Shown here: piece by piece, positions 53,823-63,649 of the stretch | Layout: each line of letters starts with the position of its first letter | Numbering within the stretch: the first letter of the stretch is position 1 | Source: Ligula intestinalis | Lineage: Eukaryota > Platyhelminthes > Cestoda > Diphyllobothriidea > Diphyllobothriidae | DNA length: 64,000 bases | Reading direction: 5' to 3' | Assembly (NCBI GenBank): GCA_036362985.1 | Contig: JAYGXS010000007.1 | Span: 11,727,590 to 11,791,589, forward strand | The notes under the pieces: model-generated | The model's database searches: none | What the model saw: only the letters and a program-made list of their open reading frames with translations | What the model was told of the DNA's origin: nothing | Made by a program: the position numbers and the translations under genes

Positions 53823-54786
53823 ATTTAATGATTATCAGGCCTGCGGTTTCGGATTTTCTCGTCGGAGACAGCATCAGGTCAGTATTCAGTCATCCTTAAT
53901 GAGGTCACCCATCCTCTCCACTCTGAACTGATGACTGCGAAGTCTTACCGCCCCATGCGCCTGGGCTTCCGTCATATCTCTTGCAGCACATCAGCATATC
54001 AGCACTCGTTACTCCCTCACGCTACCTTACGTGTAAAGAAGCGGAAATTGAGAAGTTTAAAGCTGACCTGTTTCCATAGTAGACGTAGATACCGCGTAAA
54101 ACTTGAATTATGAGTATTACGCGACCTTTTACCTTTTAACATGACCCATTGCTAAACCTATTCTTTGCTCTCTGTGAATGGATCCACTACTTTCGCTGAA
54201 AATTTATAATTTATAATCGTAAATAAAGCAAGATTCTGTTTTTTTTAAAGTGTAGTGCAGTTTACTTAGAAAATATGCATACAGGGCAATGTTGAAGTGA
54301 ACTGCGCGGCAAGCTGTCACAGCCAGCTTCCCTACGTGTATCCAACCTTATTAGTATTAAAAAAGGAGTGTTCTAGCTGCACCTAGAGGCCCGCGTGCAT
54401 TCAAATCTGCACAGAGGTAAAGAAATGGTTCCGTTGCTCGAGCACTACTCTCTCTTACCAAAAACTCAGTATGATAAGCCATAGTACACTGTATTTCCTA
54501 GTAAAGTAGCAGCATCGGCAAAAGTAGTTTATGAAGTCCCACTCATTAATCCTTAATTCCTGCATGTTGTCCTAAGAAAACGGTGTTCAAAGTGTTGTGT
54601 GGGTTAGGAATAAGGATACACAGTAAAATATTTTTGATAACTGCTATATGCATTTTATTTTATTTTATTTGGAAGTGTTGATGATTTATATCTGTAGATT
54701 TACCTAATCTGTATAACCATTTAACGTATTGCAGAAAAACCTGGTTATCAAATTGGAGGTTTCTTGAAATTCCCGAAAAATAGAAA

Positions 54787-54855
54787 TGGTGGTTAGGAGG
54801 TCGTCTACTTCAATCTTCCCGAGGCCCAACTTACCGTTCTGGAGTTAGGTTAGTA
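54787..54855 (+). repeat. short dispersed repeat, copy 2
   Basis: Partner of 2221-2292: GGTCGTCTACTTCAAT, CCAACTTACCGTTCTGGAGT. Confidence 0.4.
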
Positions 54856-55469
54856 TAGCCCGCGGCGCGAAACCCTACGCACAGCTTAAAATTGCATGCG
54901 GAACAACTTACTTCCAGCGGCCGCAAGAAAACTCTTTGAATACTTTTTTTATCGCTTTAAACTTGCTTCTAAAGATTTCCTTCTCCGCCTATGCTATTTC
55001 TCACCCCCTCCTCGAAACCCTCTAACTGCCGTTTTCGTAGGACAAAACGCTGGACCCAGGGGTATATGAGTGGGACTACATAAGCTACTTTTATCGCAGC
55101 ATCTTTTGCCAGCTCCAGATCGTCATATGCGCAGTATATGCAGATGTAGCAGTTAAGCAAACAGCCTATTTTTAACTCAGCATCATCACTCGGTTGTTTA
55201 AGCCATGCAGCTTCCACACACTGCATTCGTTGCTGCGACCCATTTTCATTACAAAAGGACCTTTTGTCCGTGAATGACACTCATGATAAAGTATATTTCT
55301 ATGGATTTTAAATTTGCAGTCTATGTTAAACGTAGCAACATCACTCCCAACAGCCGGTGGTGCAGAATGTGCAGCCTCCCTGCACCGCATTCTTTGCTTT
55401 TGCCCATCTAAATTACCAGCCTAGACTAATCTGGTAGAAAAGAAGATGCTAGTTTCGGAAAGCAGTTCA

Positions 55470-55560
55470 GAGGGAGAAAATGCTATCACTGGTACAAGAA
55501 GTGTATTGACCTGACTTTTAGGAATCGTGTTCAAACATCTCATCAGAGATTTAGAAAATT
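55470..55560 (-). mobile_element. PLE-A type terminus, diverged (family 3)
   Basis: Minus strand AAAUCU, CUGAUGA, GAUGUUUGAACACGAUUCC, UAAAAGUC, AGGUCAATACAC, TTGTACCAGTGATAGCATTT. CUGAUGA is intact but GAAAC is lost, the reverse of the decay in most family-3 copies. Confidence 0.55.
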
Positions 55561-55929
55561 CCTTCTCCCACCTGTGGCCTCTTCACCATCTGAATAGAAT
55601 AAACTTAGACTGACAATTCTCCGGCAGTAGGACTTCTAACGAGTTGAAAAATAGGTGATAGCCCCGTTGTTTGGGTATCACACGTTAATGACTGAATGGA
55701 AGTTTGAAATGTCAGCATGTCAACGACGCTGATTTGTGAATAAAATTTCTTGAATATCTATGTTACTTGGGCTCGGAAGGTAACTAAGAAAAAACAAACG
55801 AGATCGCTAGGACAATAACTCTAGTTGCCTGACGTTGCAGGTTCCTTTTTGAGAGGGGTAGATTGCAGAGTGTGGGTTGCAGGATGCGGCTGCTACTGTA
55901 TTGTATACTCATCACATAGCAGTTTGAAC
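55561..55929. other. unassigned stretch
   Basis: Nothing recognisable. Confidence 0.4.
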
Positions 55930-56180
55930 TTTGAGAAGAGGACGACTCGATCGTTGGGACAATATTTTTATTCGTCTTCCGTTTCGACATCCGTCACGGA
56001 GTCAGCATCAGAGACATTATCACAGAATAGCAGCAGATAAAGGTATTTTTTGCCGAAAAATTTAAAAGTACACAGAAAATCGATAAATGTTTGGACTGTG
56101 CGCTGATTCGTGAAGTCAGCAATGAATATCAGGCGAATAAACACATTGTCCCAGCGATCGAGTCGTCTTCTTCTCAATTA
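55930..56180. repeat. inverted pair of family-1 PLE termini
   Basis: The left tail 55935-55981 (minus) and the right tail 56127-56180 (plus) are inverted copies (CAGCGATCGAGTCGTCTTCT). The left unit has a recognisable HHR. The right unit keeps only CUGAUU..GAAUAUC AGGCG (about 56102-56137). Third head-to-head arrangement in the window. Confidence 0.7.
55972..56016 (-). ncRNA. hammerhead-ribozyme-like motif, family 1, with stem II covariation
   Basis: UGUCU, CUGAUGC (last core A changed), U, GAC, UCCG-UGA-CGGA, U bulge, GUC, GAAACG. The GAC/GUC pair replaces the GAG/CUC-type outer pairs inferred from other family-1 copies, a compensatory double change. The cleavage triplet is altered. Confidence 0.6.
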
Positions 56181-56699
56181 CTTCCTGGGACTCGCATGTT
56201 CACTTGTACTCGCAGTTTGAACTTTGTATCCTACGCGATCCACCCTGTGCACCACTGCAAGATGTCATAAGGATAACAACCTGCGAGACGAGTGAAAATT
56301 TTTGCGAGAGCTTCCGCACGTCAAAAACGTCTCGGAGGTCGTCGGCCGCCTTCCCGCACCTTTTAGAGTCGCACACCATTAGTTTTCAGGTAATGAGATC
56401 AAGGGACTTACTGCAACACCCGGAGACATCTATCGCATGTTAATGGTGTAGGGAGCAAAGCTCCTACGTCGGGGAAACTGGTCGTTTACCGTCTATTCTG
56501 AGCATCGGAAGGTGGCGCTATCGCCAAACCCGCACGCAGTTGCTTAGCAACGAGCCGACTGCAGTTGTTTTGTCCGAAACTGCATCAGATAATATAGACT
56601 ATTCCGAAAGTGTCTTGTAGCGGCAGTGGGTCCTCTGGTTTCACCATCTGGCACCTGATGGTTGCCTCTGGTATTATGAATGAACACCTCACAGTCGTC
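56181..56699. other. unassigned stretch
   Basis: Continues with CTTCCTGGGACTCGCATGTT, the family-1 tail, then nothing recognised. Confidence 0.4.
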
Positions 56700-57365
56700 A
56701 AAAATCTCACAATTAGGAACGTTTTTAAAACCTAAGGATACCCCTTCTTTAAATATAAAATTTAAATAAGGCGTAAATTGCTACCGAACGAGTACAAGAA
56801 ATATTTTTTCGTTTATTCCTTCCATAAGCTATAGTTGAACTTATAAAGGCAATCAAAATCCATTATAAGAATGCATACTATTTAAGTAGCCATTTTTACT
56901 GAATCTGCCTTTTGTAAGCGATCAGAAAGAACTCCAATCAAAGAGCCGGCATCCGTCAATCTATTAATGCTGCTTAACAGCACGATCCACATCTATGGCA
57001 AAATTATATGATAACTATGCGACCTCTTTCTCAAACTGTAGACAATACGTTGTTTTTTCCTTGAAAATAATTAACACAGCATGTTGTTTGGAAACCTTGA
57101 ATTCAGGTGTAACAGTCTGTAAAATTTCAAAACTGTTCAGTAGTTCAAAAAAACTTTTAAAACCAAACGATACGTTTTATTCAAGGATAAAATTTAAAGA
57201 GTGCAAGAATGTATATTTTCGTGCATGTTTTCTATAAACAGTCGAAATCCATGACAGAAAGTCATACTATTGGAGTGACCCTCTTTAACAGAATGTTCTT
57301 TTTGTAAGTGGTCAGAAAGAATGCCCATAAAAGAATCGGAATCCTATCGTGACTGAAAATAATGG
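56700..57365. mobile_element. two truncated TA-foldback right halves in tandem (F4)
   Basis: 56700-56955 and 56956-57365 each contain the inner arm (TTTTTAAAACC, GCATACTATTTAAGTAGCC or TCATACTATT) and end in GCCGGCATCC or ATCGGAATCC. The centre (CACATCTATGGCAAAATTAT, CTCAAACTGTAGACAATACG) precedes the second. Outer ends with CAGT are missing. Confidence 0.7.
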
Positions 57366-59040
57366 AAATTCGACTGTTTGATAAGCAGTATCGCAACCCT
57401 ATTTAATGGTTTTTTGCGAGTGATTACCAGTTTATTTGCAAATTGCTGTATTTTGCTTGCAGCACTGGCTTTGGGAATCGCACCTGCTGCTAACCGAATG
57501 CACTTCCGCTGTCCGTAAATCCATTGTTTCTTTGAGGCAACCAGCTTTTTACCATTCACTTTTAGCACTGGAGCCTGCCCCCAGGACTTTTACTGGTCGG
57601 TCTGTTAACAGCACCTATCAAAACTAATCCTACCGGTGCAATCTTACAGCTTTAGTCAACGAGCAGCAGACTCCTGGACGAGACGGAGTCATTTGGAATT
57701 CCAGAGACGTGCTCAAGAGCATCATGTCCATCCCCTGTTTTTGACTGGTCGTCTGGATGTCCTAGATGGTCGGGACGGTGTTTGAGCAGAATGTGATCCT
57801 GGATGTTGTCATCGACGAGTTTGCTCAGACGCGGAGGATGCAGTCGAGGATTCTGAATTGCAATCTTTTCGATGGGTGTAAATGGCTACCAGCACAACTT
57901 CTTCAACCGGTGAATGGGAAAAAATGCTGAGCAGCATAATAGTGTGGGATACGAAGTAGTCCTGCTAGATAATAGACGATAAAACGCATCCCAGCGGTTA
58001 TAAACTAGTTGATCATATAAGGCTTGGAGGGCCAGAGTGTGATGGATAATTTAATAAGGTGTAACAGGAGTAGAATAGGAGTCATTGGTTACTGACTCCC
58101 AGACAAGTGCAGTCCAGCTATGAATGGGCCGGAGTCTGGAGGTGCACTCTGGCATGTAGACCACCGGGTCCGGAAGACTACAACCCAACAGTAAATCGCC
58201 GGTTCTGGAAGTGACTGAGCGTAAAATACTCCACACAGTAAGTTTCTTTGTGCACTAGTCTTTGGAAGCGGTTGGCCAGTAAGCCAGACGGAGGATGACC
58301 TTGAACGGGGGTTTTAATATCGTCTCTCACGCATGCGTGGTGAACGTGCAAGACACGACATGTCCTCGCGGCGTCCGAGGAAAGCATTGCTAAGAAATAC
58401 AAGATGGCTATAATGTAATCGACTCCACATTTTGGGGAGTGGTTTCTTACATCGGAGGCCATCGGAACAGCCTTTCCGCATCACTTAGAGTCACGTGCAG
58501 ACCGGAGGTAAACATAAGGCGCCAGATGATGAAATCAGAGGATCCACTGCCAATACAAGAAACTTTCAGAGTCGTCTATAGTACCTGATGCAGCTTCAGA
58601 CAAAAGAGAATTCTTAGGACGTGAATTACCAAACAAGTGGCAGCCGTGCCGAGAAGTGACACCAATTGTCAAATTGCGACTCATTCGATGAAATTCCGGG
58701 TGCACACATTCAGAAAAACTTGGGCAAAATTTCCCACGAGAGGTGATTATTGCGTCAGTGTTCAGTTCCTTGAGTCATGTTTCATGAACCCCCAGTAAGG
58801 ATCAACTAAAATGATTTGCCCGCTCCATATTCGGTGCTGAGACACAGATTTGCCAGTCAAGGAGTGCACAGTGCCGGTAAGCCAGATAACTGAGCAATTA
58901 TCATGCGTTAAGCCAACATGAGGGATGACAGTTCAGCCAACCACGAGCCGCACACCAGCCACAGGAGCGGGCAACCCTCCTCGATGAAGGCGGAGCCCTT
59001 AATCATCATTAGTGGGCATTGGCATATTGACTGTCTCCTA
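57366..59040. other. unassigned stretch
   Basis: A plus reading near 57.65-57.9 kb (LTALVNEQQTPGRDGVIWN) faintly recalls the start of non-LTR RT domains, but the following residues do not continue the match. No other signal. Confidence 0.3.
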
Positions 59041-59200
59041 TAAATGCTGCAACTCCCTGTGCACGAATTAACCTTTTCTGCTACTGTCTCTGATGCTGGA
59101 TCTGCGACGGATTTAGAAACGCCAGGTGAATAAAATTTTTGCCCCAGTTATCACATTTACTTCTCCTGAATTACTTCCTGGGACCCGTGGGTTCGCTTGT
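59040..59200 (+). mobile_element. PLE terminus, family 1
   Basis: GCAACTCCCTGTGCAC, CTTTTCTGCTACTGTCT, HHR, GGTGAATAAAATTTTTGCCC, ACTTCCTGGGACCCGTGG. Shares its leading block with the unit at 59585, 545 bp downstream in the same orientation. Confidence 0.65.
59085..59128 (+). ncRNA. hammerhead-ribozyme-like motif, family 1
   Basis: UGUCU, CUGAUGC, UGGA, UCUG-CGA-CGGA, UUUA, GAAACG, CC, AGGUG. Stem II inner helix has four positions with one G-U. The cleavage triplet GCC lacks U. Stem I UGUCU/AGGUG relies on G-U pairs. Confidence 0.55.
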
Positions 59201-59584
59201 ACTGAAAGGACTAACAGAAAGTCGGTGAAACGCCAGTAGCAGCCGTGTTGGAGGCAAAATGCGCTAAACAACTCAATTACCACTAGGTTTTCGGACATGC
59301 ATTGAAGTAAATGAGGTCAAAATTATGAGCGAGGATACGACGGTTACTTCCGAGGAGATCGATTTTCTGCCGCAGAGGACGGCAGCGCGGGGACGGTGAC
59401 CTGCGCGCGTGGATAAGCTTTAAATCAAAGTAGGCTTGCGTCGCATCCTCCTCACTCGGTCTCTCTCTCTGTTCCATCACCCACCAGCGTCCGGATACCG
59501 GGCCAACAGGTAATTAGCGCAGAAGCGGACAACTATTATCGATGGGACCGGAGCCCTCAGTTGTCAGGAGCTTGGCCACGGCAA
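59201..59584. other. unassigned stretch
   Basis: Between two family-1 units. Nothing recognised. Confidence 0.4.
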
Positions 59585-59690
59585 CTACTGCAACTGCCTG
59601 TGCACAAGCTACCTGGTGTACCTGCTTTTATCTCTGAGGATGTGGGTTCCAGAGGGAGTTCGAAACGTCCGGCTTGTCCCAGCCCTCACC
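59585..59690 (+). mobile_element. PLE terminus, family 1 variant
   Basis: GCAACTGCCTGTGCAC and TGCTTTTATCT precede the motif. The tail (GGCTTGTCCCAGCCCTCACC) differs from family 1. Confidence 0.55.
59629..59675 (+). ncRNA. hammerhead-ribozyme-like motif, variant
   Basis: UAUCU, CUGAGGA (valid CUGANGA with G), UGU linker, GGG-UUCC-AGA-GGGA with bulged G then UUC, GAA, ACGU, cleavage-site C, CGGC. Both core strands, stem III palindrome and GUC are intact. Stem I pairing is weak. Among the PLE-type motifs it has the best core. Confidence 0.65.
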
Positions 59691-60113
59691 TCTACTACTT
59701 CCCGGTCTCAGTTACTATCAACTGGAATCCATAGAGAGGATGAACAAGGAGTGCGCCAGCACTCTGCCTATCCAGGGAAGGGAAAAAAGAGACTGCATCG
59801 GCCAGCGCAGGCCGCTGATAATGATGATGCTGATGAAACCGACCACATTCCCAGCGCCGGCCAGTTTTTTCGCGGAAAACATGTTCTGCTTCTCTTTTTT
59901 TTCTGTGCGTGCACACGCCGACCCGGCTGCACTGCACTGCAGCTGATAGGCAACACACGTAATCGCCAGCAGCACCGGCGCTGCACACACTAAACCGTCC
60001 GCCCACGGCCGGCTGGTTTTCAGGTCAGCACGCTGTGTGCGCAGGCGCGCCAGGAAAATTGGCGTGTGGGTTGGGATAACTGGGCCCTGCGGGTAGTATA
60101 TTTCACCATCCCC
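59691..60113. other. GC-rich unassigned stretch
   Basis: Overlapping frames of 70-125 codons on both strands without a domain (59616-59993 plus and antisense). I treat them as compositional. Confidence 0.35.
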
Positions 60114-60131
60114 TGTGTGTGTGTGTGTGTT
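60114..60131 (+). repeat. TG dinucleotide repeat
   Basis: About nine TG units. Confidence 0.9.
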
Positions 60132-60218
60132 TAAGTATATGTCTGTTCACTGCGGGGAAGCATTTCAATCCCATATCTGCGCACCTGCAGGTAAACGATT
60201 TAGGCCTCAGCATCGTTG

Positions 60219-60384
60219 GTGTTAAATGTAGCTTATCACTCCAAGTAGTGTATCTTTTGTGTTAAACGTAGCCTGATCACTCCAAGTAGCCAGAGTTATG
60301 TGTACCGTTCGTGCTTAACGTAGCCCTATCACTCCAAGTGATAGAAGTTAAGTGCGTTCAACGAAGCACAATCAGTCCAAGCAG
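60219..60384 (+). repeat. minisatellite, four 30-bp units
   Basis: Units near 60219, 60259, 60311 and 60354 with GTGTTAAACGTAGCC and ATCACTCCAAGTAG, separated by 10-22 bp of unrelated sequence. Decays to the right. Confidence 0.75.
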
Positions 60385-60472
60385 CTGTGCGTCCTAGGCG
60401 TAGAAAATGTTGATTATCCAGCCGCATGCATTAGAATTAAACGATCGCAAAAAAGCAGATCGATCCCATATG

Positions 60473-60740
60473 AAGTATGGCTCAGGATTTGTGCAACATG
60501 CCGACATTTGTGAAAGATTGGCTGTGAGGAGGTTAGACAAAAAGTCGGCGGTATCAAGGCGTGCTGCAAAGATGGGCCACGTCTTCAACATTGACGTCGT
60601 TAAAATTGTCGGCTGTGGTGGCGATCAGACCTCAAGGCAGATTAAAGAAGCCCAGACGTCAATTGCATGTACGGTAAACCGCCACATCCGTATGCCAACC
60701 CCGTATCTGGTTCTACGGGCCCTCCTAACAGGAGACCCAC
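60473..60740 (+). mobile_element. foldback edge scrap fused to PLE-D type GIY-YIG C-terminus
   Basis: 60473-60520 (AGTATGGCTCAGGATTTGTG, CAACATGCCGACATTTGTGA) is the outer arm of a TA foldback. Directly after it the same open frame reads RLAVRRLDKKSAVSRRAAKM, GHVFNIDVVKIVGCGGDQTS, RQIKEAQTSIACTVNRHIRM, PTPYLVLRALL, the C-terminal half of a PLE GIY-YIG domain (R helix, GH motif, E of the third helix, N of VNRH). The 142-codon frame 60407-60835 is thus a chance fusion, not a gene. The antisense 175-codon frame is a shadow. Confidence 0.7.
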
Positions 60741-61394
60741 ACAATGTGGAACAATCGGAGCCACCAACTGATTCTGCAGTACAGACGGAGAAGCGCAATA
60801 CAACAGACGGCCAACGTATGGGAGGGGCAAAATAAGCTCTGGCAACACTGCGACCGAAATAACCATACCACAGGTGGCTGTGATATCACAAGTGCCAGTG
60901 AGATGCGCGTTAAACGCAGCAGCCCAGCCAGTATTGGCAGGCGAGGAACACGTAAAAAGATAAGCATATGACAAGAATGGTGAGTCAAAATGTTTAGTCT
61001 TTGAAAAAGGGCAAACGGCACAACCACCCGGAATGTCAAACATCCAATAAACCTCTCCTCGTGAACTTTCATGCTTCTTTTGATATATACATATACAAGG
61101 TGAGATAGGCTCAGTGTCAGAACCGGCAACTCGACCGTTGAGTTCGACTACGTCCACCATATGCCCCAAACAGCTTGGTGCAGGACCGTGACTTTAAAGT
61201 GATAGTAGACTTGCGTAGCATCTACCGCTTTCTATCTTCTATCATCCACCTGTGTCCGGTGTTAAGATGGAGACAAGAAGACCAGAAGCGGGATCGGGCG
61301 CAGGTGGCTAGCGCGACCGAAACCGCTCCTAGACGTGCCACATCGCAAGTGTCAAAACACACACACACAAGACAATTCGACCCTCGATTGCGAC
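60741..61394. other. unassigned stretch
   Basis: Nothing recognisable beyond the antisense shadow of the PLE frame. Confidence 0.4.
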
Positions 61395-61535
61395 TATGCA
61401 TACCATGTGTTCCGCAGTGTGGTGGTACAATGTTCAGGACGTGTCAAAAGGTCGCGGGTTGCACCCTTCGGTGGCGGTACCACTTGGGGTTGGGTGTGAC
61501 TGGGTCTCCCTTGCCTTTGCCGGGAATGTTAATCC
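61395..61535 (+). mobile_element. tRNA-derived SINE lacking the hammerhead
   Basis: B-box region AAGGTCGCGGGTTGCACCC and linker GGGGTTGGGTGTGACTGG run straight into GTCTCCCTTGCCTTTGCCGG. Relative to sister copies about 42 bp between the two strands of stem I are missing (junction 61497-61506). Confidence 0.65.
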
Positions 61536-61602
61536 TAACCCTTTTACTCGTGTACTTAACTCCTTGTTTGGACTAATAAGATTGTAAAAGCTCAACGGCG
61601 TT

Positions 61603-61990
61603 TTATCCGGCTGCCTGTTCGCTCCATATTACCACAAGCATTAAATTCAGTAAAGCTACTTGCATCCCAGATACAGAGAAGTCACTTCCTGAAAATGGGA
61701 CCGAGTGGACAGCCGGCACTCCAAAAGGGCCCATCACTTGCGGCTGCCTGTGCTGCGTCGAGATTCCGACATCCTTACTTGCACTTGTTGCGGCTGAGAT
61801 CACGACTGATCTAGCCGGCCTCGATGATGTCCCATACGGTGCTTCTCTACATGTTAAGATCCGTGGTAGCAGGTCTGAACAGTCCAAACCCTTCTCTTTG
61901 CCAACGCCAGAGGCCAAGTATTAAAGGTCCAAGAACCACAACCATGCGCTAATTGACTGAGTCGAGCCAGGTTTTGAGTTGACCGCTTCT
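61603..61990 (-). mobile_element. LINE C-terminal tail, pseudogene
   Basis: Minus strand WKHRRSGQLKTWLDSVN, stop, VVVLGPLILGLWRWQREGF, RSTVWDIIEAG. The same tail is seen at 48.3-48.6 kb (TREEVPSMTLLRPARSG against CREAPYGTSSRPARSV in parallel frames). 5'-truncated and interrupted. Confidence 0.65.
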
Positions 61991-62042
61991 TCGGTGCTTC
62001 CAATTAGGTAACGTTTCAAGTCGAGGGCAGTAGCACTGAGAA

Positions 62043-62208
62043 AGACAACCAGCTCGTGACTCAGTGGTTAGAACGGTCGATTTCTGGTCAAAAGATCGCA
62101 AGTTCGAGCTTTGACTGGTGCAGCATGTGGGGTTAGATTTGACTGGATGATGAGGATTAGTCAGTCAGAAATGGCCACTCCAGTCTCCCTTATCTTCGCC
62201 GGCAATGC
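62043..62208 (+). mobile_element. tRNA-derived SINE with hammerhead motif
   Basis: A-box region GCTCGTGACTCAGTGGTTAG, B-box CGCAAGTTCGAGCT, linker GGGGTTAGATTTGACTGG, HHR 62141-62185, tail GTCTCCCTTATCTTCGCCGG. Confidence 0.7.
62141..62185 (+). ncRNA. hammerhead-ribozyme-like motif in SINE, decayed core, compensated stem I
   Basis: GACUGG pairs perfectly with CCAGUC (the U-G pair of sister copies has become U-A). The core reads AUGAUGA and the position before the cleavage site is C instead of U, so it is inactive. Stem II is also changed. Confidence 0.6.
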
Positions 62209-63649
62209 CATCTGCCTAAATAACAGGCTCCTGTTGTGAACATCAGTCATTTTTGATGTTTCGCATAGTTTGGAAATACGGCCCAGGTGGCTATCTTCTA
62301 TGGACTAATATTCAAAAAACATTGCGTTTCTGGTAAACTCTTTTAAGCAATATCATATTCGAAAGGTTTTAATATAAACTTCGAACAAAATCTACATTAA
62401 TGTAAGAAAGCCTGAAGACACTGAAAATGGTCGAAAATTTTCCAGAATTTGAAAGGCGAGCTGAAAGTAATTGTAATCAAATACCTGACATATTTATAAA
62501 TAAATTTGACGGAAGAGAAGTTCTTTTGATATGAATAAGATTGCATGAATATAGTCTCACCTGACTGTACGGCGGGAAAGCCATGCAAAATTTCGAAGAT
62601 GGCAAAAGAAGGATTGTGTCCTTTGCTTTTCTCCAACTTCAAGTCTAATTTAGAAAATATAACCTTGCATGGCTAAATTTTTGTCGTTATCGCCTTCTCA
62701 ATGTGTATTCTACTAGGTTTCTGGCCCCCCAAAAGAACACTGGCCTTTAGAGACTGACGCATTATAACCCCCTATATTCTGCTGGCTGCACAGGCGTCGT
62801 CTAAAAAACAAAACCTGTGGTGCAGTTTTGCGACTATTTTTGGACGTTCTGATTGGGTTTAGAATGCCTCAGTGGAGGCACCTGGTAGGCAGTCGCTCCA
62901 CCAAAGCTACAAGTGCCCGGCCAGGGGCCGTGGGTATGGGTTAAGTTACCCACTCTGCCCACTACAATGTGTGGAATTCATCCATTCAGTCAAAGTTTGT
63001 CGACTACTTGGGCAGGTTTTAAAACATTCAATCTTGAATCCAATGGATGAATACCATGCTCAGGTATTAATGTTTGTTGGTTTAAGTTCAATTTGACATC
63101 CCAAACAGCAAACGAAAAACCCCTTCCTTCTGTACTACGGGATATGTTGTAGTAATGTTTAACTGTGTGGGGCATATCGAGAGAAATAAAATGATTTTCA
63201 AAAAATAGAGCATACAAAATCAGAAAGTTAAAGTAACAATTATTTAAGTTAGCCAGTGTTTGCGCGCGAAAATTACAACAACTAGGAAAGAAGAAGAAAA
63301 ATAAGGCCCAAACGTGTCTAAATGGACAAAGTTTTTGACTATATCAACTCTATTAGGTCTCTTTATCGATAAATACCATATCTTTAAAGAAATTCAACTT
63401 TTGAGAAAACGCATTATGCATTTACCAATCCAAAGACTGCACTAGGAAAGCAAATTCTTGCAGCTGCTACTAGTGACCTTTCTTTCTATTGAAATATGCT
63501 TCCAGGTGTAACCATACCGTGCATTGTTTGTGTTCCCGGCGACTACCACAACATATTTTATTGAAAGCCATTAACCAAAAGGTCAGCGCTGCCACTGTTT
63601 GTTCCTTTCTGCTTCCTATGTGTGCTGTAACAGTACTAGCAAGGGTATA
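62209..63649. other. unassigned stretch
   Basis: Nothing recognisable. Confidence 0.4.

Larger units (their letters stand above)
53431..55499. other. unassigned stretch with poly-C and one shared repeat
   Basis: Holds the poly-C tract and 54787-54855 (listed separately). Minus frames at 54969-55390 are unrecognised. Confidence 0.4.

Noticed and set aside
57650..57960. LINE RT N-terminal region
   Set aside because: Only a short NEQQTPGRDGV-like string suggests it. The following residues do not fit.
60407..60835. 142-codon plus frame as a single gene
   Set aside because: The first part is a foldback arm fragment and the second part a PLE endonuclease end. The frame is a chance fusion.
60642..61169. 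Longest open frame in the window (175 codons, minus)
   Set aside because: Its 3' part lies antisense to the GIY-YIG remnant at 60.5-60.74 kb, has no domain of its own and overlaps another long minus frame.
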